Source of the DNA: Deltaproteobacteria bacterium
Lineage (GTDB): Bacteria; Desulfobacterota; Desulfovibrionia; Desulfovibrionales; Desulfovibrionaceae
NCBI GenBank assembly: GCA_031280335.1
Contig: JAITGZ010000157.1
Coordinates: forward strand, 1-20,150
DNA: 20,150 nucleotides
Reading direction: 5' to 3'
A model generated the notes under the pieces. It made no database searches, was not told where the DNA came from, and was given only the letters and a program-made list of their open reading frames with translations. This document shows, piece by piece, positions 15,355-20,150 of this stretch (its first letter is position 1; every line of letters starts with the position of its first letter). A program made the translations under genes and the position numbers.

Positions 15355-15404
15355 CTGGTGGCGGGAAACTCAAGGCACCGGTGCCTTGGGGTTCCCGCCA
15401 CCAG
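15355..15404. repeat. 50-base near-perfect palindrome downstream of galU
   Basis: Two 25-base halves (15355-15379 and 15380-15404) match as reverse complements at 23 positions with no spacer; the centre is GGCACCGGTGCC. A smaller GGCGGC/GCCGCC stem lies at about 15311-15325. No T-run follows on either strand. In the minus-strand transcript it would sit about 65 bases after the galU stop. Confidence 0.7.
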
Positions 15405-15470
15405 GATCATGCTTTACTCTTTCAGTGCCTGGCTGTCTAGTCCCGCGCTTCCTCTTTCTGGGCTACCTTT

Positions 15471-16337
15471 TCAGGGCAGCAGTGATTTCAGCCTTTGCAC
15501 CAGGTCGTCGCGCAGTTCTTCGTCTTGCAGGGCGAAGTAGATATTGGCGGTGAGGTATTCGGCCCAGTTGCCCGCGTCGAAGCGGGTACCGCGTATTTTA
15601 ACGGCCAGCATACCGCGTTTTTCGGCCAGGAGTTGGAGTCCGTCGGTGAGTTGTATTTCGCCGCCGTGTCCTGGTTGTACTTTTTCCAGGCAGTCGAATA
15701 TTTCCGGGGTGAGTATGTAGCGTCCCACGATGGCCAGGCGTGAGGGGGCCTCGCTGATTTTGGGTTTTTCCACCAGGCTGCTTACGGTGTAGATACCGGG
15801 GGAGCTTTCTTTACCGGAGATGATGCCGTAGCGGCTGACCTCATCCTGGGGCACTTCCATGACGCCGATGACGGGTTTGCGTTCGCTGCGGGCGACATCG
15901 ATGAGTTGTTGGATGCCGGGGGTCATGCCGAACATGAGGTCGTCGCCCACCATGATGGCGAAGGCGTCGTCGCTGCTGCACACGTCTCTGGCGCAGGCGA
16001 CGGCGTGGCCCAGGCCCAGGGCGCGTTTTTGGCGTATGGAGATGATGCGGGCCATTTCGGCCACGGCGCGCACTTTGGCCAGCATATCCTGTTTGCCGTT
16101 TCTCTCCAGGGTGGCTTCCAATTGGAGGTTGTAGTCAAAGTGGTCTTCAATGACGTTTTTATCCCGGTTGGTGATGAAGATAACGTCGCGCAGTCCGGAG
16201 TGGATGGCTTCTTCCACCACATACTGCACCACCGGCTTATTATAGATGGGCAGCATTTCTTTGGGGATGTTTTTGGTGGCGGGCAGCGAGCGCGTGCCCC
16301 ATCCGGCGACGGGGATGATGACTTTGGTGATGTTCAC
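15471..16337 (-). CDS. galU: UTP--glucose-1-phosphate uridylyltransferase
   Basis: It makes UDP-glucose from UTP and glucose-1-phosphate in the cytoplasm, feeding surface polysaccharide and sugar-nucleotide pathways. The 288 residues match the bacterial GalU family. The nucleotide-binding start is IIPVAGWGTRSLPATKNIPK (7-26), with the conserved lysine in IPKEMLP. YNKPVVQYVVEEA follows, then the metal-site segment MVGDDLMFG, VEKP, and the sugar-binding RFDAGN near the C-terminus. GalU usually has GLGTRFLP where this protein has GWGTRSLP, a mild change. The ATG at 16337 has a full AAGGAGG nine bases upstream, so expression is probably strong. It follows glmM by 60 bases on the same strand; the two likely form a unit for cell-wall and polysaccharide precursors. 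Confidence 0.95.
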   Translation of the reverse strand: MNITKVIIPVAGWGTRSLPATKNIPKEMLPIYNKPVVQYVVEEAIHSGLRDVIFITNRDKNVIEDHFDYNLQLEATLERNGKQDMLAKVRAVAEMARIISIRQKRALGLGHAVACARDVCSSDDAFAIMVGDDLMFGMTPGIQQLIDVARSERKPVIGVMEVPQDEVSRYGIISGKESSPGIYTVSSLVEKPKISEAPSRLAIVGRYILTPEIFDCLEKVQPGHGGEIQLTDGLQLLAEKRGMLAVKIRGTRFDAGNWAEYLTANIYFALQDEELRDDLVQRLKSLLP

Positions 16338-16397
16338 AGTGGTCCTCCTTGGAGCATTTTAACAGGGTATCGGCGCAGCAAGTTTACATATGGATCA

Positions 16398-17753
16398 TCA
16401 TGATGCCAGGTCTTTGCAGGCGGCGGCGGCCATGTCTTCGGCCAGGGCGCGCACTTCGTTTTCGTTTTCTCCTTCCAGCATGATTCTCAAGAGGGGTTCG
16501 GTGCCGGAGTAGCGTAAAAGGACGCGGCCGCGGCCTTGCAGGAGTTTTTCCGCGTCTTGCGCCGCCTGGTGGAGGGTGGGGCAATTTTCCAGGGGGATTT
16601 TTTTACCCACGGACACATTGAGGATGACTTGCGGAAAGATGCGCAAGAGGCCGGCCAGTTCCGAAAGTTTTTTGCCGCTTTCGCGCATGACGCGCAGCAC
16701 CTGCAGCGCGGCCAGCAGACCGTCGCCGGTGGTGCCGTAGTCTCTGAAAATCAGGTGTCCGGATTGTTCGCCGCCCAGGCTGATGCCTTGGGCGCGCATG
16801 GTTTCGGCCACATAGCGGTCGCCCACCCTGGTGCGCACCAGTTCCCCCCCCTGTTCGCGCATGAAGATTTCCAGGCCCAGGTTGCTCATGACGGTGGCCG
16901 CCAGTCTGCCGCCGGGGAGCCTGCCCCGGCGCAGCATATCCAGGGCGCATATGGCCATGATCTGGTCGCCGTTCAGAACGGTCCCGCGCTCGTCCGCCAG
17001 GATGACGCGGTCCGCGTCGCCGTCCAGGGCTATGCCCAGGTCCGCCCGGCTGGTTTTGACTTGCTCCGCCGCCACTTCCGGGTGGAGCGAGCCGCAGAGG
17101 TGGTTGATGTTGCGCCCGTCCGGGCTGACGCCCAGGCGGATCACCTCCGCCCCCAGTTCTTCCAGGGCCAGGGGGGCCACCTTGTAGGCCGCGCCGTTGG
17201 CGCAGTCCAGCACCACGCGCAGCCCGTCAAGGCCCATACCGGGCGGAAAGCTGTTTTTTATGGAGACGATGTAACGCCCCAGGGCGTCGCCAATCCGTTT
17301 GACCTTGCCCACTTCACCGGCGGGGGGAAAGGCCCATTTCAGCCCCTGATCCAAAACCATGGCGCTGACGCGGGCCTCGATGGCATCGGGGAGCTTGTGT
17401 CCCTCCGCATCAAAAAATTTTATGCCGTTATCTTGAAAGGGGTTGTGCGAGGCGGAGATGACCACGCCCAAATCCGCGCGCATGTTGCGGGTGATAAAGG
17501 CTATGGCCGGGGTGGGCAGGGGGCCGACCAGGTGTACATCCAGGCCGGAGGAACAAAAACCGGCGGTGAGGGCGTTTTCAAAAATATAGCCTGAAAGGCG
17601 CGTGTCCTTGCCTATGACCACCTTGCCGCGCCCGCTGCCGTCCCGGCGCAGCAGCGTACCTGCGGCCAAGCCCAGGCGCAGGGCCAGATCCGGGAGCATC
17701 GGGTACTCGTTGACCCTCCCCCGCACGCCGTCAGTGCCGAAAAGTTCACCCAT
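16398..17753 (-). CDS. glmM: Phosphoglucosamine mutase
   Basis: It interconverts glucosamine-6-phosphate and glucosamine-1-phosphate, the step before UDP-GlcNAc for peptidoglycan and lipopolysaccharide. The 451 residues show all four domains. The start is MGELFGTDGVRG, and the catalytic loop is VISASHNPF with phospho-serine Ser102. The metal loop is ALDGDADRV, the sugar loop GGEQSGHLIF, and the phosphate-binding loop RYSGTEPLLRIM. The ATG at 17753 has only AAGG seven bases upstream. In many bacteria glmM follows cdaA and ybbR; neither is present upstream here. Instead there is a degenerate copy of the glmM start (17796-17823) and an unrelated lipoprotein gene. galU follows 60 bases downstream. 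Confidence 0.96.
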   Translation of the reverse strand: MGELFGTDGVRGRVNEYPMLPDLALRLGLAAGTLLRRDGSGRGKVVIGKDTRLSGYIFENALTAGFCSSGLDVHLVGPLPTPAIAFITRNMRADLGVVISASHNPFQDNGIKFFDAEGHKLPDAIEARVSAMVLDQGLKWAFPPAGEVGKVKRIGDALGRYIVSIKNSFPPGMGLDGLRVVLDCANGAAYKVAPLALEELGAEVIRLGVSPDGRNINHLCGSLHPEVAAEQVKTSRADLGIALDGDADRVILADERGTVLNGDQIMAICALDMLRRGRLPGGRLAATVMSNLGLEIFMREQGGELVRTRVGDRYVAETMRAQGISLGGEQSGHLIFRDYGTTGDGLLAALQVLRVMRESGKKLSELAGLLRIFPQVILNVSVGKKIPLENCPTLHQAAQDAEKLLQGRGRVLLRYSGTEPLLRIMLEGENENEVRALAEDMAAAACKDLAS

Positions 17754-17823
17754 AAACCGGCCTTGGTAAAAGTGCGCCCGCAGCCGGGCCTTGCGTCAAT
17801 GCCGAAAATCCGCCCATGAACCG
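17731..17823. repeat. Imperfect direct repeat duplicating the glmM start region
   Basis: Bases 17731-17759 (which include the glmM start codon) recur at 17796-17823 with one deletion and a few substitutions. Shared blocks are TGCCGAAAA, CGCCCAT/CACCCAT and AACCG. On the minus strand the second copy reads HGRIFGIDA where glmM reads MGELFGTDG. The copy leads to no open mutase frame, so it looks like a decayed duplication or chance similarity. Confidence 0.5.
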
Positions 17824-17889
17824 TACCAGGGCAAAGCAAGCCCGTGAAAAAGGGCATAATGAGCATATAAAATAACAAGGCAGGATTCA

Positions 17890-17939
17890 AGAAGAAAATT
17901 TTGGCGGGATTTCGTTTTTTCGAATACAAAATATCCCGC
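17890..17939 (-). terminator. Possible intrinsic terminator after the DUF3298-type gene
   Basis: Arms GCGGGAT (17904-17910) and ATCCCGC (17933-17939) enclose a 22-base loop that itself contains TTCG/CGAA. On the minus strand the stem is followed by CAAAATTTTCTTCTT. The T-tract is imperfect, so termination would be moderate. Its position 28 bases past the lipoprotein stop fits, and it would separate that gene from glmM. Confidence 0.4.
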
Positions 17940-17966
17940 TAAGCTGGTCATGCCGCAAAGATCCAT

Positions 17967-18701
17967 TCAATCCCACAGGCCCGGGCGGGGTATGAATTTA
18001 AGCAATGCTTCCAGCGGTATATCGCAGCGTTGTTGTCCGGCGGCATAGGGTGCGAGCTGGTAGGGTGGAAAAAACAGGGACAGTCCTTTTTCCGTCAGAG
18101 CGAAATATTTGAAGGAGGCTTCTTCCGGGCGCAAACCCTCGGCAAAGTCCGGGTTACGCAGCCAGTATTCTTCCAGTTCCGGGCGCAGGGACGCGCGGGC
18201 GCAGTCCGCCAAAAAGTCCCACAAGCCTTCCGGCCGGGCGAAAAGATCATTCCAGCCCAGGGGTTTTCCGCCGCTCAGACGCAGGTTCAGGGCATAAAGA
18301 TCGTTCAGGCCGTGCGCGCCTCCGGTATAGGTATAGAGGTTGAAGAGTACTGAAACGACCTTGTGGGAGGAAAAGACCTGATAGCTTGCCGTAAATTCGT
18401 ACAGCGGATCTTTTTCTTCTTTGCCGGAGGAGCAGTAGGACTTTAGCTCCTCCCGCGCTTCCCTGAATATGCCTTCGGCTTGGGCGCGCAGGATTTCGTC
18501 CAGGGCCGGGCGTCCCAGAAAGGGGTAATCCATCCGCGCGGTGTAGCAATCCCCGGATTCGGCCAGGGATTCCGAGGGAAAGGACGCCGGCACATGTTCC
18601 AAGGCTGCCGCCTGTTCCGCAGGCAGCGCCCTGGTGGTCTCGCGGCAGGACACGGCCAGGAGCAGGACGCTGGCCGTCAATACAATCATAATCTCACGCA
18701 C
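17967..18701 (-). CDS. Predicted lipoprotein with DUF3298 (DUF4163/RsiV-like) domain
   Basis: It is an envelope lipoprotein of unknown function. The preferred start is GTG 18701, with GGAGG (18707-18711) five bases upstream, giving 244 residues. A longer frame to 18758 would be encoded by repeat sequence, and an ATG at 18689 is too far from the ribosome binding site. The N-terminus has a hydrophobic signal ending in LLLAVSC, so Cys19 is the likely lipid anchor. DUF4163-like sequence (SYQVFSSHKVVSVLFNLYTY) leads into the DUF3298 signature YTGGAHGLNDLYALNLRLSGGK (split at about 125-146). The C-terminal part has FALTEKGLSLFFPPYQLAPYA (split at about 200-220), also typical. This fold occurs in the anti-sigma factor RsiV, which binds lysozyme, and in many uncharacterised proteins. 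No sigma-factor gene is adjacent, so an anti-sigma role is not supported. Confidence 0.75.
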   Translation of the reverse strand: MREIMIVLTASVLLLAVSCRETTRALPAEQAAALEHVPASFPSESLAESGDCYTARMDYPFLGRPALDEILRAQAEGIFREAREELKSYCSSGKEEKDPLYEFTASYQVFSSHKVVSVLFNLYTYTGGAHGLNDLYALNLRLSGGKPLGWNDLFARPEGLWDFLADCARASLRPELEEYWLRNPDFAEGLRPEEASFKYFALTEKGLSLFFPPYQLAPYAAGQQRCDIPLEALLKFIPRPGLWD

Positions 18702-18723
18702 ATGTACCTCCGGCGCATTTACC

Positions 18724-18749
18724 GTCGAGGGGGTTTGGGGTTCGGGGCG
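18724..18749. repeat. Short member of the GC-rich intergenic repeat family
   Basis: GTCGAGGGGGTTTGGGGTTC followed by GGGGCG matches, on the opposite strand, the right end of the repeat at 2241-2295 (GTCGAGGGGGTCTGGGG and GGGGTTCGGGGCG), with the middle hairpin missing. Because this sequence is a repeat, the upstream extension of the minus-strand lipoprotein frame through it is unlikely to be coding. Confidence 0.5.
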
Positions 18750-18768
18750 ATTTCCCAATTCTTGCTTA

Positions 18769-18797
18769 TTGACATTATATCTTTTCCATATATTAAT
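18769..18797 (+). promoter_or_regulatory. Candidate sigma70-type promoter for the lactate permease gene
   Basis: A perfect TTGACA (18769-18774) is followed after 16-17 bases by TATTAA or ATTAAT (18791-18797) in an AT-rich tract. It points toward the permease start at 18958, giving a leader of about 150 bases. A second TTGACA at 18805-18810 lacks a good -10 box. Confidence 0.5.
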
Positions 18798-18860
18798 CCA
18801 TCAGTTGACAAAGCAGAATCTGTCCTGGGGCATATTGACTTTGAGCCGCCCAGTCCGCCG

Positions 18861-18950
18861 CCCGCTTCCCATGTGATATGGAGGCGGGGAGGGTGTCTGT
18901 TTTCCGTCCTGGCGATGTTTAAACGGCCTTATGGCCATATAAGGAGGAGG
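18861..18950 (+). promoter_or_regulatory. Structured leader and strong ribosome binding site of the permease gene
   Basis: A hairpin with arms CCCGCTTCC (18861-18869) and GGAGGCGGG (18880-18888) lies in the leader. A second small stem, CCTTAT (18927-18932) with ATAAGG (18939-18944), covers the first part of the ribosome binding site AAGGAGGAGG (18941-18950). The doubled GGAGG leaves 7-10 bases to the ATG at 18958. The stems are weak to moderate, so control by structure is only a possibility. Confidence 0.4.
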
Positions 18951-18957
18951 GTACGAT

Positions 18958-20150
18958 ATGTCCATAGGATTGCTTGCGTTAGTGGCCGCCATCCCCATTC
19001 TGGTGGCGCTGGTGCTTATGGTGGGCCTGCGTATGGGTTCCATGAAGGCCATGCCGCTTTCATGGCTGACCTGCGCCGCGCTGGCGGTACTGGTCTGGAA
19101 ACTGCCGGCGTCTTATGTAGCCGCCCTGAGCATTCAGGGGGTAATCAGCGCCTGCGGCATATTAATCATCGTCTTCGGCGCTCTGCTCATCTTGCATACC
19201 TTGCAGGCATCCGGCGCCATGGAGACCATTCAGTACGGCATGCAGGGCATCAGCAAGGACATGCGCGTACAGGCCATCATCATCGGCTACCTGTTCGGGG
19301 CCTTTGTTGAAGGCGCGGCCGGCTTCGGCACCCCTGCGGCCCTGGCCGCTCCCTTTCTGCTCTCCCTGGGCTTTCCGCCCCTGGCTGCGGCCATCATCTG
19401 CCTGTGCTTCAACTCCTTCCCGGTGAGTTTCGGCGGGGTGGGCACGCCCCTGATTTTCGGCATCGGGCCGGCCGTCAGAAACGTGGTGGAAGCGGCGGCC
19501 GCCAGCGGCGCGAACGGGGCCTTCGGCTCCTATGATCAGTTTTTGAAGGTCATAGGCGAGACGGTGAGTACCATGCACGCCCCCATGGCCTTTATTCTGC
19601 CCATTTTCATGCTCGGCTTCATCACCCGCTTTTTCGGACTCAACCGTTCCTGGTCCGACGGCTTCGCCGCCTGGAAGTTCTGCATTTTCGCCGCCGTGGC
19701 CTTCACCATCCCCTACCTCGGCCTGGCCTGGCTGGTGGGGCCGGAAACCCCGGCCCTGGTGGGCGCGCTCATCGCCCTGGGCATAGTCATGGTCGGAGCC
19801 AAAAAAGGCTTTTGCGTGCCCAAGGATGTCTGGACCTTCGGCGACCCGGAAAAGTGGGAAAAAGACTGGACCGGCACCATTTCTTTTGCCGGCAAGGGCG
19901 AACTCAAGCCGCACATGAGCCAGCTCATGGCCTGGATGCCCTATATCCTCATCGGCTGCATCCTGGTGCTTACCCGCATCACCCAGCTGCCCCTGAACGG
20001 CTGGCTCAAGACCCACGGCGTCCTCGCCTTCAGGGGCATCCTGGGCTACGGCAATGTGAACGAAGGGCTGCAGCTGCTCTATCTGCCCGGCACCGTTCCC
20101 TTTATGCTGGTGGCCATTTTTACGGCCTTTATGCACAAGATGCCCATGGA
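18958..20150 (+). CDS. lctP: L-lactate permease (LctP/LldP family), 3' end outside the window
   Basis: It is an inner-membrane transporter for lactate (and possibly glycolate), a main carbon and electron source for sulfate reducers. 397 residues are visible of a family length of about 550; the frame is open to the window end. It begins MSIGLLALVAAIPILVALVL and is almost wholly hydrophobic helices. The family signature EGAAGFGTPAALAAPFLL lies near residue 119, followed by FPVSFGGVGTPLIFG and a long polar loop (WTFGDPEKWEKDW) that is typical. The ATG is preceded by AAGGAGGAGG, one of the strongest ribosome binding sites in the window, and by its own promoter candidate. It is divergent from the lipoprotein gene. 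Lactate dehydrogenase genes would be expected further right, but cannot be seen. Confidence 0.93.
   Translation, partial: MSIGLLALVAAIPILVALVLMVGLRMGSMKAMPLSWLTCAALAVLVWKLPASYVAALSIQGVISACGILIIVFGALLILHTLQASGAMETIQYGMQGISKDMRVQAIIIGYLFGAFVEGAAGFGTPAALAAPFLLSLGFPPLAAAIICLCFNSFPVSFGGVGTPLIFGIGPAVRNVVEAAAASGANGAFGSYDQFLKVIGETVSTMHAPMAFILPIFMLGFITRFFGLNRSWSDGFAAWKFCIFAAVAFTIPYLGLAWLVGPETPALVGALIALGIVMVGAKKGFCVPKDVWTFGDPEKWEKDWTGTISFAGKGELKPHMSQLMAWMPYILIGCILVLTRITQLPLNGWLKTHGVLAFRGILGYGNVNEGLQLLYLPGTVPFMLVAIFTAFMHKMPM

Noticed and set aside
15195..15470. CRISPR array or riboswitch in the galU-bioY spacer
   Set aside because: The palindromes differ from one another, there are no regularly spaced direct repeats, and no known riboswitch core was recognised.
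17612..17929. 105-codon minus-strand frame overlapping the glmM start
   Set aside because: Its second half is glmM in the wrong frame and its first half crosses the degenerate repeat; only the short similarity to the glmM start is of interest.
18702..18758. Upstream extension of the DUF3298-type gene to 18758
   Set aside because: The extra residues are Pro/Asn-rich and encoded by a copy of the intergenic repeat; the GTG at 18701 has a good ribosome binding site and leads straight into the lipoprotein signal.
19162..20136. Long minus-strand frame opposite the lactate permease
   Set aside because: It is antisense to a clear LctP-family frame that stays open to the window end; its Gly/His/Asp-rich translation is a shadow.

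Overview
The window looks like chromosome of a Desulfovibrionaceae-type sulfate reducer (Desulfobacterota). The evidence is indirect: moderate-to-high GC, a phoH–pgpH-type–ybeY run, a glmM–galU pair, a LctP-type lactate permease, an iron-sulfur L-serine dehydratase, and GC-rich palindromic intergenic repeats. There is no rRNA, tRNA, CRISPR array, phage module or complete insertion sequence. Almost everything is core metabolism and envelope housekeeping.

Layout. Positions 1-777 are decaying sequence: the 3' part of an aminoglycoside-phosphotransferase-like gene broken by an in-frame amber codon, then a short orphan reading frame. Positions 778-7876 are a minus-strand series. Read in transcription order it is a SurA-like lipoprotein, a SurA-like periplasmic chaperone/PPIase, a RodZ-like HTH membrane protein, dihydrolipoyl dehydrogenase, lipoate-protein ligase and L-serine dehydratase. 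The last three are separated by copies of a GC-rich hairpin repeat. A divergent promoter region (7877-8209) faces a plus-strand cluster: PhoH/YbeZ ATPase, a PgpH-like 7TM-HD phosphohydrolase, YbeY, and a TerC-CBS-CorC_C fusion. These genes overlap or are closely spaced, so they are probably one operon. A small hypothetical gene converges on the cluster's end. Then come BioY, GalU and GlmM on the minus strand, with strongly palindromic spacers, and a DUF3298-type lipoprotein. The window ends inside a plus-strand lactate permease with its own promoter and a strong ribosome binding site.

How the genes may work together. SdaA, LplA and Lpd fit a route from glycine or serine to pyruvate that needs lipoylated proteins. 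The SurA/RodZ group and GlmM/GalU serve envelope assembly. YbeZ/YbeY act in RNA and ribosome metabolism, and the PgpH-like protein probably hydrolyses c-di-AMP.

I do not see a convincing undescribed multi-gene system. The observations most worth a second look are the palindromic elements (14532-14594, 15218-15261, 15355-15404, and the repeat family at about 2184-2295, 3385-3456 and 18724-18749), a decayed second copy of the glmM start, the TerC-CBS-CorC_C fusion in the ybeX position, and a YbeY that lacks usual conserved residues.
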